A stretch of 64,000 nt of DNA from Caballeronia arvi. Lineage in GTDB: Bacteria; Pseudomonadota; Gammaproteobacteria; Burkholderiales; Burkholderiaceae. Each line of letters starts with the position of its first letter. The stretch's first letter is position 1. The notes below the pieces were generated by a model. The model saw only the letters and a program-made list of their open reading frames with translations, made no database searches and was not told the DNA's origin. Below, in pieces: positions 52,791 through 63,770 of the stretch. Where the stretch lies: NCBI RefSeq assembly GCF_001544695.2, contig NZ_FCOM02000016.1, positions 1-64,000 of the forward strand, written 5' to 3'. Both the position numbers and the translations under genes were made by a program.

Positions 52791-53972
52791 ATGCTGTCAG
52801 CAGAACACCGCGCCATCGTCAAGGCAACCGTCCCTCTTCTGGAAAGCGGCGGCGAGGCGCTCACCAAACACTTCTACAACAAGATGCTCACCGAGTACCC
52901 CGAGGTGCGCCCGATGTTCAATCAGGCGCATCAGGCGAGCGGCGCGCAGCAGCGCGCACTGGCCAACGGCGTGCTGATATACGCCCGGCATATCGATGAA
53001 CTGGAGAAGCTCGGCGGGCTCGTCGGGCAGATCATCAACAAGCACGTCGCGCTCAATATTCAGCCTGAGCATTATCCGATCGTGGGACGCTGCCTGCTCG
53101 CGTCGATCCGCGAAGTGCTCGGCGAGGAGATCGCCACCGACGCCGTCATCGACGCATGGGCGGCCGCTTACGGCCAACTCGCCGACCTGCTGATCGGCCT
53201 CGAGGAAGGCATCTACAGCGAGCGCGAACAGGCGCCGGGCGGATGGCGCGGCACGCGGCCGTTCTCCGTCGCCCGCAAGGTGAAAGAAAGCGACGAAATC
53301 ACGTCCTTCTATCTCGTGCCCGAAGACGGCGGCCCGCTGCTCGATTTCCATCCGGGTCAGTACATCGGTCTGCGCGTGTTCATCGACGGCGTGGAACTGC
53401 GCCGCAATTACTCGCTGTCGGCTGCGCCCAATGGCCGCGAATATCGCATCAGCGTGAAGCGCGAAGCGAACGGCAAGGTGTCGAACTTCCTGCACGAGAA
53501 GGTGCATGAGAGCGACGTGCTCAATCTCTATCCGCCCGCCGGCGATTTCAAGCTCGAAGCCAGCGACAAGCCGCTCGTGCTGATCAGCGGGGGCGTCGGC
53601 ATTACGCCTACGCTCGCGATGCTGCACGCCGCGCTCGAAACGAAGCGCCCGGTCCACTTCATCCACTCGGCGCGGCACGGCGGCGTGCATGCGTTCCGCA
53701 CGGTCATCGAAGAACTGGCGGCGCGCCATCCGCAGTTGAAGCGCTTCTACTGCTACGAGCATCAGCGCGACGGCGATCATGAAGCGCACGGCATCGGCTT
53801 CGTCGATGAAAAGCTGCTCGACACATGGCTGCCGAAAAACCGCGATGTCGACGCGTACTTCCTCGGACCGAAGGCGTTCATGAAGGCCGTAAAGCGCCAT
53901 CTGAAGGCGCTCGGCGTGCCCGAAACGCAGAGCCGCTACGAGTTCTTCGGCCCGGCCGCGGCGCTCGACTGA
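52791..53972 (+). CDS. hmp: Flavohemoprotein nitric oxide dioxygenase
   Basis: A 393-residue cytoplasmic enzyme oxidising NO to nitrate with O2 and NAD(P)H. An N-terminal globin domain (residues 1-135) has the proximal His in INKHVALNIQPEHYPIVG. An FNR-like module follows with FAD-binding ELRRNYSLS and GQYIGLRV, and the NAD-binding LISGGVGITPTLAML. It is divergent from norR, with NorR-like sites and a sigma-54-like promoter between them. A strong terminator follows. Confidence 0.96.
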   Translation: MLSAEHRAIVKATVPLLESGGEALTKHFYNKMLTEYPEVRPMFNQAHQASGAQQRALANGVLIYARHIDELEKLGGLVGQIINKHVALNIQPEHYPIVGRCLLASIREVLGEEIATDAVIDAWAAAYGQLADLLIGLEEGIYSEREQAPGGWRGTRPFSVARKVKESDEITSFYLVPEDGGPLLDFHPGQYIGLRVFIDGVELRRNYSLSAAPNGREYRISVKREANGKVSNFLHEKVHESDVLNLYPPAGDFKLEASDKPLVLISGGVGITPTLAMLHAALETKRPVHFIHSARHGGVHAFRTVIEELAARHPQLKRFYCYEHQRDGDHEAHGIGFVDEKLLDTWLPKNRDVDAYFLGPKAFMKAVKRHLKALGVPETQSRYEFFGPAAALD

Positions 53973-54001
53973 TCTTTGCGCGTGACACTGCGCCTCTCGA
54001 C

Positions 54002-54031
54002 CCGCGGCGCATTTGCTCCGCGGTTTTTTTT
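54002..54031 (+). terminator. Rho-independent terminator after hmp
   Basis: CCGCGG at 54002-54007 pairs with CCGCGG at 54018-54023 around a ten-base loop, followed by eight T residues, 30 bases after the hmp stop. Confidence 0.85.
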
Positions 54032-54188
54032 GCGCACCGTGTCTGCGACGAACGGCTTCGGATCGCGATTCACTGGTTACCTGAAAATCCGCAAAAACGG
54101 TCATTTAAAAAAACCACCTCGACGCCTAATCTTCTCTTGCCGCGCCGATCTGGCGCACGGTCCGAACCCAAGCAAAGAGGATACTTCG

Positions 54189-54626
54189 ATGGAACCCCGT
54201 CTCGATTTCTACAAAGCCAGCCCCGCCGCGATCAAAGCCATGCTCGGCGTCGAAGAGCGCATCGGCAAGTCGGCGCTCGAAAAGTCGTTGACCGAACTGG
54301 TGCGCCTGCGCGCATCGCAGATCAACGGCTGCGCGTTCTGCGTCGACATGCACACGACGGATGCACGCAAGGGCGGCGAAACGGATCGGCGGCTGGCGAC
54401 GGTGGTGGTGTGGCGCGAAACGCCGTTCTTCACCGACCGCGAGCGCGCCGCGCTGGAATGGACCGAAGCGTTGACGCTGGTGGCGCACGATCACGTGCCC
54501 GATGCCGTGTGGGAAGCCGTGAAGCCGCATTTCACGGACGAGGAAATCGTCGACCTGACGCTGCTCATCAACGCGATCAATAGCTGGAACCGCTTTTCGA
54601 TCGCGTTTCGCAAAATGCCGGCGTGA
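54189..54626 (+). CDS. AhpD-like carboxymuconolactone decarboxylase-family protein
   Basis: A 145-residue alkylhydroperoxidase-like protein. The thiol motif reads INGCAFCVDMHTTDAR, giving the CxxC and distal His expected of the AhpD catalytic triad. Surrounding helices (LTELVRLRASQ, LTLLINAINSWNRFSIAF) complete the family pattern. GAGGA lies about seven bases before the ATG. Location between hmp and nnrS suggests a role in nitrosative or oxidative stress, an inference from context. Confidence 0.88.
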   Translation: MEPRLDFYKASPAAIKAMLGVEERIGKSALEKSLTELVRLRASQINGCAFCVDMHTTDARKGGETDRRLATVVVWRETPFFTDRERAALEWTEALTLVAHDHVPDAVWEAVKPHFTDEEIVDLTLLINAINSWNRFSIAFRKMPA

Positions 54627-54709
54627 TGACATCGCAAGACGTCTTCATGTCGCCGGCGCGGATTCTTTCGTTGCTCGCTCGCGAGTGACGGTTTCATCGT
54701 GAGGATGTC

Positions 54710-55939
54710 ATGAAGATCGCAGAACCCAACACCGTTTTCGCCGCGGCGCCGGAGCGGCGGCAGCCGGAACATCGGCCGCGCTTCGCGCTGCTCAATCTCG
54801 GCTTCCGGCCGTTCTATCTGTGCGGCGCGGCATTCGGCGCGGTGGCGCTGACCGTGTGGCTGCTCGTGCTGTCGGGCGTGCCGGTCTTCGGCGGCTATCT
54901 GCTGCGCGCGGACCCGATCGGCTGGCACGCGCACGAGATGGTGTTCGGTTTCGCGGCGGCCATCGTCGCCGGGTTTCTGCTGACCGCCGTGCGCGCGTGG
55001 ACCGGGCGCGACACGGCAAAGGGCGCGACGCTCGCCGCGCTCGCGCTGCTCTGGCTCTCAGGGCGCGTGCTCGTGTGGAGCGGCCCGGCGCTGCCGGCTG
55101 CGATCGTCGATAGCGCGTTCCTGCCCGTCGCCGCGTGCCTGCTGCTGCGCGTGCTCGTGAAAGCGGGCAACCAGCGCAATTACTTCATCGCTGCGGTGCT
55201 GCTGGCGTTCGGCGCGCTGAACGCGGCGTTCCACAGCTTTTCGATCGATGCGCGTCCCGATCTCGCGATGCGCGTCGTGTACGCATCGGCGGGTATCGTC
55301 GTGTTGCTGATCAGCGTGATCGGCGGACGCGTGATCCCGATGTTCACCGCCAACGCGATTCCCGGTTTCGTCACGCGGCGCTGGCGGTTCGTCGAAGCGG
55401 CCATCGCGCCGCTCACGCTCGCCGCGTTCTTCGCGGATGCCTTCGCGCTCGATGCCGCGATCGTCGCTCCGCTCGCCCTTCTCGCCTGCGGCGTGCATCT
55501 GGCGCGCATGATCGGCTGGCGCTCGTACGCGGTGCGCGGACGGCCGATTCTCGCGATCCTGCATCTCGCGTATGCGTGGCTGCCGCTCGGCTTCGCGCTG
55601 CTCGCGCTGTCCGCGCTCGGATGGACGCGCGTGCCGCACAGCCTCGCGATGCATGCGTTTGCTGTGGGCGCGATCGGCGGCGCGATCATCGCGATGATCA
55701 CGCGTACCGCGCGCGGGCATACGGGCCGGCCGCTCGTCGCGGACAAGCGCGATATCGCGTGCTATGCCCTCGTGATGGCGGCGGGCGCGCTGCGCGTGCT
55801 CGGGCCGCTCGCTGCGCCTTCATGGCATTCGACGTGGATTTTCGCTGCGGGTATCGGCTGGGTGCTCGCGTTCGCGCTGTATGTCGCCGCGTATGCGGCG
55901 CCGCTCTTCCGAGCGCGCGAGGACGGCAAGCCGGGTTGA
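54710..55939 (+). CDS. nnrS: NnrS-family heme/copper membrane protein
   Basis: A 409-residue protein with about 12 hydrophobic helices and the NnrS markers FRPFYLCGAAFGAVAL, WHAHEMVFGFAAAIVAGFLLTAV, GRVIPMFTANAIPG and SLAMHAFAVGAIGGAIIAMITRTARGHTGR. NnrS proteins protect against NO and its iron-nitrosyl products. GAGG precedes the ATG. Its placement after hmp and the AhpD-like gene makes a nitrosative-stress cluster. Confidence 0.92.
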   Translation: MKIAEPNTVFAAAPERRQPEHRPRFALLNLGFRPFYLCGAAFGAVALTVWLLVLSGVPVFGGYLLRADPIGWHAHEMVFGFAAAIVAGFLLTAVRAWTGRDTAKGATLAALALLWLSGRVLVWSGPALPAAIVDSAFLPVAACLLLRVLVKAGNQRNYFIAAVLLAFGALNAAFHSFSIDARPDLAMRVVYASAGIVVLLISVIGGRVIPMFTANAIPGFVTRRWRFVEAAIAPLTLAAFFADAFALDAAIVAPLALLACGVHLARMIGWRSYAVRGRPILAILHLAYAWLPLGFALLALSALGWTRVPHSLAMHAFAVGAIGGAIIAMITRTARGHTGRPLVADKRDIACYALVMAAGALRVLGPLAAPSWHSTWIFAAGIGWVLAFALYVAAYAAPLFRAREDGKPG

Positions 55940-56017
55940 GCTTGCTACATTTTTTGACATGGTGACGAGCGTGTTCCGCCAGAATTCGCGCTCGGCTTTC
56001 CCGTTCCCGATGTCACC

Positions 56018-56161
56018 ATGAAACACCTTCGTTTTCTTTGCGCCGCGGCGGCGCTCGTCGCCGCATCCCTCATGCTCGGTGGTTGCGGCCTTTTTGGCTG
56101 CAACGGCTTTGCGACCAACGGCGGCGGCTTCGGTGGCTGCAGCGTGGGCACGCGGTTCTGA
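56018..56161 (+). CDS. Very small predicted lipoprotein
   Basis: A 47-residue ORF: KHLRFLCAAAALVAASLML then the lipobox LGGC and a Gly/Asn-rich tail with two further cysteines (FGCNGF, FGGCSVG). Codon use matches neighbouring genes. No clear Shine-Dalgarno is seen. Entericidin-like lipoproteins have this size and layout, but the similarity is only general. Confidence 0.5.
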   Translation: MKHLRFLCAAAALVAASLMLGGCGLFGCNGFATNGGGFGGCSVGTRF

Positions 56162-56302
56162 ACGTCGTCCCCACCAATGCGGGGCTCGCTTCGTCTATCT
56201 CCTGAATAATCGCGGACTCCCCGCGCGAGCCGGGTTTGCGCGCGCGCCGCTCGCGACGACACTACAGTCACCGGGCAACATCGACATCGACTGGAGATTG
56301 GC

Positions 56303-56479
56303 ATGAACGCTCAAGTAAGTCTGGCTCTGCTCGCTCTCGTATCGCCGGCTTGTGCGCTGGCCTTCGTCGCGCGGATCGCCAGTATCGACGCCCGTATGCC
56401 GCGCTTCGCGCATTGCGTCGTCCGGCGCTGCGCATCGAATCCGCGGCGTCATCTGCTTTCGTTTCGCGCGTCGCCGTAG
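56303..56479 (+). CDS. Small ORF of uncertain reality
   Basis: 58 codons starting at an ATG with GGAG seven bases upstream. The first 22 residues are hydrophobic (AQVSLALLALVSPACALAFVA), then comes an Arg-rich tail of low plausibility. The start region looks genuine and the tail does not, so this may be a decayed or frameshifted gene. Nothing else was found in the rest of 56162-56665. Confidence 0.3.
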   Translation: MNAQVSLALLALVSPACALAFVARIASIDARMPRFAHCVVRRCASNPRRHLLSFRASP

Positions 56480-56665
56480 GACGCACGTCGTGCCGCCTGA
56501 ATCACGGGGATAAGAGAGCGAGGAGACCACCTGCCGGCGGCACGACAAAACGCGCATCCGCAATGCGGCGCCTGCGCCGCATCATCATGAGTCGCAAAAA
56601 GCGGAGAGCGCGAGCTCGATAAGTAGAAAACGGGCGACACGCCGGGTCGCCCGCCTCAGCCCATA

Positions 56666-57982
56666 TCACTCCTTCACGATGGGCGTGTACGACATGTCCA
56701 GCGATGAAGCGCGCGCATGCTTCTGCGTATGCGCATTGCGCATCGGCTTCAGCACGAAGAGCGCAAGCAGCGCCGATACCGCCGCCATCCCCGCCGCGAG
56801 CATGAACACCGCGTGCCAGCTTCCGGTCATCGTCGTGATGACGCTCGAGAATGGCACCAGCAGCGCAGCCGTGCCCTTGGCCGTATAGAGCAGACCCGCG
56901 TTGGTCGCCGCGAACTTCGGACCGAAGGTGTCGCCGCACGTCGCCGGGAAGAGGCTGTAGATTTCGCCCCACGCGAAGAACACGATGCCGGTCAGCACGA
57001 CGAATGCCACCGGGTCATGCCCGTACCGCGACAGCGCGACGATGCCCACCGCTTCGATCGCGAACGCGATGAACATCGTGTTTTCCCGTCCGATGCGGTC
57101 CGACACCCAGCCGAAGAACGGCCGCGTCAGGCCGTTGAGCACGCGGTCGATCGTAAGCGCGAAGGTCAGCGCGGGCAGCGTGAGACCGAGCAGCGACACG
57201 GGCGAATCGTGCAGGCCGAAGTCCTTCGCGATCGGCCCGAGCTGCGCAGTCGCCATCAGACCGCCGGCGGCCATCATCACGAACATCAGGTACATGACCC
57301 AGAAGATCGGCGACGCCAGCACCTGCTTCGGACTCGCGTTGTAGACCGCGGCCTTGACCGTGCTCTTCACCGTCGCGAGCAATTGCGCGGGCGGCGCGTA
57401 CAGCGCCATGCCGAGCAGGAACACGACGAGACCCTGGCCGAGACCGAACCAGAGGAAGGTCGATTCATAGCCGCTCGACTTGATCATGTGCGCGATCGGC
57501 ACGACGGTCGCAGCCGAGCCCATGCCGAAGCCCGCCGCCGTGATGCCCGCGGCCAGTCCGCGCCGCGCCGGGAACCACTTGAGCGCGTTGCCGACGCACG
57601 TGCCGTAGACCGCGCCCGCGCCCACACCGCCGACCGCCGCCGCGAAATACAGCAACGGCAGCGACGACGCCACCGAGTTGAGCGCCCACGCGATCGCGCA
57701 TAGAAGACCGCCGCCCACGACGACCGGCCGCGGCCCGTACTTGTCGACGAGATAGCCTTCCACCGGCACGAGCCATGTTTCCGTCACGACGAAGATGGTG
57801 AAGGCGACCTGAATGGCCGCGCGTCCCCAGTGATACTTCTCGTCGATCGGATTGACGAAGAGCGTCCAGCCGTACTGCATGTTGGCGATCATCGCCATGC
57901 AAATGACGCCGAAAACCAACTGCACCCACGGCGACGCCAGGCGCGACGCCTTGTCTTCGCGGTCCATCTGGTTCATTCCCAT
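56666..57982 (-). CDS. OFA-family MFS transporter (oxalate/formate antiporter-like)
   Basis: A 438-residue carrier with 12 hydrophobic helices. Family features are PWVQLVFGVICMAMIANMQYGWTLFVNPI, the helix 2-3 loop VDKYGPRPVVVGGG, VYGTCVGNALKWFPARRGLAAGI and SDRIGRENTMF in the second half. OxlT-like carriers exchange oxalate for formate; other members move monocarboxylates. GGAGA lies close before the ATG. Oxalate-degrading genes (oxc, frc) are not in the window, so the substrate is open. Confidence 0.88.
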   Translation of the reverse strand: MGMNQMDREDKASRLASPWVQLVFGVICMAMIANMQYGWTLFVNPIDEKYHWGRAAIQVAFTIFVVTETWLVPVEGYLVDKYGPRPVVVGGGLLCAIAWALNSVASSLPLLYFAAAVGGVGAGAVYGTCVGNALKWFPARRGLAAGITAAGFGMGSAATVVPIAHMIKSSGYESTFLWFGLGQGLVVFLLGMALYAPPAQLLATVKSTVKAAVYNASPKQVLASPIFWVMYLMFVMMAAGGLMATAQLGPIAKDFGLHDSPVSLLGLTLPALTFALTIDRVLNGLTRPFFGWVSDRIGRENTMFIAFAIEAVGIVALSRYGHDPVAFVVLTGIVFFAWGEIYSLFPATCGDTFGPKFAATNAGLLYTAKGTAALLVPFSSVITTMTGSWHAVFMLAAGMAAVSALLALFVLKPMRNAHTQKHARASSLDMSYTPIVKE

Positions 57983-58059
57983 GCCTGTCTCCTTGGCAAA
58001 TTTGCCTTGTGTAATCGGACGCCGAACGGCGCCTCTCGCGACGCGTTTTCATGCTGCGT

Positions 58060-58090
58060 CGCATATACACAGTATGTGATATATCAAGTA
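58060..58090 (-). promoter_or_regulatory. Candidate operator upstream of the OFA carrier
   Basis: An AT-rich island in GC-rich surroundings contains the perfect palindrome TGATATATCA (58077-58086) about 95 bases before the carrier start. GntR-type sites can look like this; the regulator is not identified. Confidence 0.3.
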
Positions 58091-58179
58091 AGTCAAGCGA
58101 AAGAAATGGCGGGGTTTTCACTTACAGCCGCAGTACTCGTAAGCGCATGAAAGCTGCAGTGTGTGCGCTTTGGGCGGAC

Positions 58180-58213
58180 AAAAAAAAGCCCGGCAGAGAC
58201 AGGCCTGCCGGGC
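58180..58213 (-). terminator. Rho-independent terminator after the porin gene
   Basis: On the minus strand GCCCGGCAG pairs with CTGCCGGGC around an eight-base loop, followed by eight T residues, about 120 bases after the porin stop. Confidence 0.85.
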
Positions 58214-58331
58214 GATGAGCGTGGGCGAGACATGGCAATCCGCAGCACGCCCTCTCTTTATAAATGAAAGTTAAACGTAATGTAAACGGGTATTTTTGTA
58301 GGGTTTACGCTGCGACTATTTCGGCGCTTTT

Positions 58332-59738
58332 TTAGAACACGTTGACGGGCACGTTGACCATCAAACGGAACACGTCGCTCGTGCCGTCCGGATAGTACGC
58401 GCTGTTGCTGTGGTGATGCATGTAGTAGAACTTGACCGACGTGTTCTTGAACTTGCCGTCCGGCACCGTGTAGCTCGGGATCACGCCGAACTCGTAGTGC
58501 GTGCCGTGGATCGGCTGACCGTCGATGATGTAGTTCGCCGCCTGCGCCGTGCCGCTGTTGGCCATCGAACTGCCGTCGGTTCCCCAGCCGTAGGCGCTCC
58601 ACATCGTGAGCTTGAGTCCCGGCACGCCGTATTGCTTCATGTTGAGCGTGTACGAGAGGCTCACCGATTTTTCGTGCGGCTGGTTGTAATCCACGTCGAG
58701 CGAGTTCGAGAGATAGTCGCCCGCCGATTGGCCCATGTAGTCGAACGTCTGATCGCTGACGATCTGCTGGAATGCGAACTGCACCGTATGCGCGCCGTGT
58801 GTGCCGGCGAGCGCGAGCGAGTATGCGTTGTTGGTGATCGGGCCTTGTCGCTTGTCGCCGATCGCGCCGGTGTAGTAGTAGTTCAGTGAGCCCGTCCACT
58901 GGATACGCTTCGGATCGCCGATACTTTGCGTCGCCGTCAGGTAGTACTGCTGCCACACGTCGTTCGCAACGCTGCCATAGAGCGACACGGAGGTATCGTC
59001 GCCGTGCGTCCAGTCGCCGCCGAAGTACGTGAAGCGCGAGACGTGCGTGCCGCCGTATTCCGTCTGGAGGCCGGTGACCGTCGTCATGCCGCGCGCGATG
59101 ACGCCGTCGACCGTGCCGGCCTTCAGCGTGAGGTTCTTGATCTCGTCGCTTGCGAGGGAGAAACCGCGATACGTCGGCGGCAACGCGCGGTTGTCGTGCG
59201 GCACGAGGAACGGGTTGTCGAAGAGCTGCTGACCGTATTTGAGCACCGTGTTCGACACGCGCGCCTTGACGTCCCACACGCCCGGATATGCCCACGCGAG
59301 CTGATTCGCACCGCTCGGATCCCCGCTCGACGAAACATGCACGCGATTGCCCGCGCCCTGCCCGCCGTTGAGCTTGAGCGCGCCAAAGAGCGACACGTCG
59401 GCGCCCAGCCCGATCAATCCTTTCGTATAGCCCGATTCGAACACGGCCTGCGCGCCGAGCACCCACGCGTCTTTCTTGCCCGCGCCCTTGAACTCGTCAT
59501 GCTCGGTGAAAGAGCGCATCAGGATATTCAAATGCGAATCCTCGACAAAACCCTTCGCCTTCGCCTGATTGCTCACGGGCGCATCCGCTTCGGTATTCGG
59601 CGGCGAATCCGGTGGCGCTTCGGTGTGGCGTGACGGCGGCTGGGTATCGGTTTCATCGGCGTGCGCGGCGAACGCGGCGGCCATGACCCCGCTGAACAAC
59701 AAAATCGATAGCGCGAGTGAACGTTTTTGTTTTTTCAC
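58332..59738 (-). CDS. OprD-family outer membrane porin
   Basis: A 468-residue porin. A signal peptide (KKQKRSLALSILLFSGVMAAAFAAHA) is followed by a Pro/Thr-rich linker, then GFVEDSHLNILMRSF, GYTKGLIGLGADVSLFGALKLNGG, RVSNTVLKYGQQLFDNPFLVPHDNRALPPTYRG and a C-terminal strand ending in Phe. These match OprD-type substrate-specific channels. It starts at a GTG (59738) with GGAGA six to seven bases upstream. It sits between an OFA carrier and an oligopeptide ABC operon; the solute is unknown. Confidence 0.9.
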   Translation of the reverse strand: MKKQKRSLALSILLFSGVMAAAFAAHADETDTQPPSRHTEAPPDSPPNTEADAPVSNQAKAKGFVEDSHLNILMRSFTEHDEFKGAGKKDAWVLGAQAVFESGYTKGLIGLGADVSLFGALKLNGGQGAGNRVHVSSSGDPSGANQLAWAYPGVWDVKARVSNTVLKYGQQLFDNPFLVPHDNRALPPTYRGFSLASDEIKNLTLKAGTVDGVIARGMTTVTGLQTEYGGTHVSRFTYFGGDWTHGDDTSVSLYGSVANDVWQQYYLTATQSIGDPKRIQWTGSLNYYYTGAIGDKRQGPITNNAYSLALAGTHGAHTVQFAFQQIVSDQTFDYMGQSAGDYLSNSLDVDYNQPHEKSVSLSYTLNMKQYGVPGLKLTMWSAYGWGTDGSSMANSGTAQAANYIIDGQPIHGTHYEFGVIPSYTVPDGKFKNTSVKFYYMHHHSNSAYYPDGTSDVFRLMVNVPVNVF

Positions 59739-59963
59739 GAAAAGATCTCCACTTATTGATTCAACTGCTGACGGCTTTATCGAAAATAAGGATTGCAAAA
59801 CACCCTGCCCGCAACGTCGATGAAAACGTCGGGGCATTCAGGCTGTCGGGCAAACGGGCGAAAGGCGGGCGGCGCACGGGCCGCCCTGATCTACAGGCGT
59901 TCTTTTAGTGCGTGGGAGTCGCTTCCTCGAATGTCATTGGTTTTGATTGGCGCGACTGACTCG

Positions 59964-61926
<1,963 letters not shown>

Positions 61927-61929
61927 GGC

Positions 61930-62820
61930 TCACCTGTCCTTCGGATCGAGCGCGTCGCGCAGCCCGTCGCCGACAAAGTTGATGCAGTAAAGCGTGATCG
62001 ACAGGAACGCCGCCGGGAACAGCAGAATCCACGGCGACGACTCCATCACGCCGACGCCGTCCTGTATCAGCACGCCCCAGCTCGTCATCGGCTCCTGCAC
62101 GCCGAGGCCGAGGAACGACAGCACGGATTCCGTGAGAATCACGGCGGGCACGGTGACCGTCGTGTAGATCGCGACGATGCCGAGCAGATTCGGTACCACA
62201 TGCCGCGCGATGATGCGCCGCGTCGGCACGCCGATCGCGCGCGCCGCCTCGACATACTCCTTCGAGCGGATCGAGAGCGTCTGGCCGCGCACGACGCGCG
62301 CCATGTCCATCCACGAGAAGATGGTGATGGTGATGACGACGAGATAGAACTCGCGGCCGAGCAGCGTGACCATCAGGATCGCGATGAGCAGATACGGAAT
62401 GGCGTACATCATGTCGACGATGCGCATCATCGCGTTATCGACGCGGCCGCCGACGAAGCCCGCGATCGCGCCCCACACGATGCCGAGCGTGACGGACGTC
62501 AACGTGGCGAGCGCGCCGATCATCAGCGAGACACGTCCGCCGATCAGACAGCGCACGAGCAGGTCGCGGCCGGTGTCGTCGGTGCCGAAGAGATGCCAGT
62601 TGGCGAGCGTCGGCGGCACGCTCGTCGCGTTCCAGTCGGTGGAATCGAATGCGTTCGGCAAGAGCCACGGCCCGATGATGCACGCGAGCGTGATCAGCAC
62701 CAGCAAGGTCAGGCTCACGACCGCGGCCTTGTTGCGCAGGAAACGCGCGCGCGCGTCCTGCCACGGACTGCGGCCCGCGACCGCCCTTTCCAGCATGGGA
62801 GCAAGAGAAGCAGATTTCAT
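61930..62820 (-). CDS. Oligopeptide ABC transporter permease (OppC/DppC-like)
   Basis: A 296-residue inner membrane permease with six hydrophobic segments. N-terminal WQDARARFLRNKAAVVSL is the OppC_N module, HLFGTDDTGRDLLVRCLIGGRVSL the family signature, and EYVEAARAIGVPTRRIIARHVVPNLLG the EAA-type ATPase contact loop. The ATG at 62820 has GAGAGGG seven bases upstream; the frame opens 13 codons earlier. Confidence 0.93.
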   Translation of the reverse strand: MKSASLAPMLERAVAGRSPWQDARARFLRNKAAVVSLTLLVLITLACIIGPWLLPNAFDSTDWNATSVPPTLANWHLFGTDDTGRDLLVRCLIGGRVSLMIGALATLTSVTLGIVWGAIAGFVGGRVDNAMMRIVDMMYAIPYLLIAILMVTLLGREFYLVVITITIFSWMDMARVVRGQTLSIRSKEYVEAARAIGVPTRRIIARHVVPNLLGIVAIYTTVTVPAVILTESVLSFLGLGVQEPMTSWGVLIQDGVGVMESSPWILLFPAAFLSITLYCINFVGDGLRDALDPKDR

Positions 62821-62831
62821 CGCGCGCCCTC

Positions 62832-63752
62832 TCAATAGCGAATCTTCGGATCGAGCCACGCGTAGGCGAGATCGACCAGCAGGTTGAGCAGCACGGCCAC
62901 GACCGTCACGAGCACGACGAGACCGAGCACGAGCGTGTAATCGCGATTGGCCGCACCGTTCACGATCAGCTTGCCGATGCCCGGCAGCGAGAACACCGAT
63001 TCCGTGACGACCGCCGCCGTGATCGACGAGATCGCGAGCGGCCCGATTACCGATACGACTGGAATCAGCGTCGGTTTCAGCGCATGACGCAGCACGATGG
63101 TCCGCATCGGCAAGCCCTTCGCGCGCGCGGTGCGAATGTAGTTCGTGTTCAGCACTTCGATCAGGCTAGCGCGCGTCACGCGGCCGACGGTCGCGACATT
63201 GATCATCACGAGAAGCGCGACGGGCAGCGCCATGTAGCGCAACTGGAAGTCGTTCCAGCCGCCCGCGGGCAGCCACTTCAGCAGGATCGCGAACACGAGG
63301 ATCAGCACCGGCCCGAGCACGAACGACGGAAACGCATTGCCCGCATTGCTGACGAGCATCAGCGCATAGTCGGCGATGCTGTTGCGACGCAGCGCCGCCG
63401 CGATGCCGAGCCCGACGCCGATCAGAACAGCGAGCAGCATCGACACGCCGCCAATCGTCAGCGACACCGGCAGCGCGCGCAGCACGAGATCGTTCACGCT
63501 CCAGTCGGCGTAGCGGAACGACGCGCCGAGATCGCCGTGCAGCAGGCCATCGAGGTAATAGAGATACTGCTTCCACAGCGGCTCGCCGAGGTGATACTTC
63601 GCCTGCAGATTGGCGAGCACTTCGGCGGACACCTTGCGCTCGCCGTCGAACGGGCCGCCCGGTGTCGCGTGCAGCAACAGATAGCAGACCGTGATGACGA
63701 TCAGCAGCGTCGGCAGCGTGAGCAGCACGCGCCGTAACGTGTAAGACCACAT
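62832..63752 (-). CDS. Oligopeptide ABC transporter permease (OppB/DppB-like)
   Basis: A 306-residue permease with six hydrophobic segments; WSYTLRRVLLTLPTLLIVITVCYLLLH is the typical first helix and TNYIRTARAKGLPMRTIVLRHALKPTLIPV the EAA loop. AAGGAG lies nine bases before the ATG. First permease gene after the binding-protein gene, with 11 bases to OppC. Confidence 0.93.
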   Translation of the reverse strand: MWSYTLRRVLLTLPTLLIVITVCYLLLHATPGGPFDGERKVSAEVLANLQAKYHLGEPLWKQYLYYLDGLLHGDLGASFRYADWSVNDLVLRALPVSLTIGGVSMLLAVLIGVGLGIAAALRRNSIADYALMLVSNAGNAFPSFVLGPVLILVFAILLKWLPAGGWNDFQLRYMALPVALLVMINVATVGRVTRASLIEVLNTNYIRTARAKGLPMRTIVLRHALKPTLIPVVSVIGPLAISSITAAVVTESVFSLPGIGKLIVNGAANRDYTLVLGLVVLVTVVAVLLNLLVDLAYAWLDPKIRY

Positions 63753-63770
63753 GAGAAAGGCTCCTTTTCG

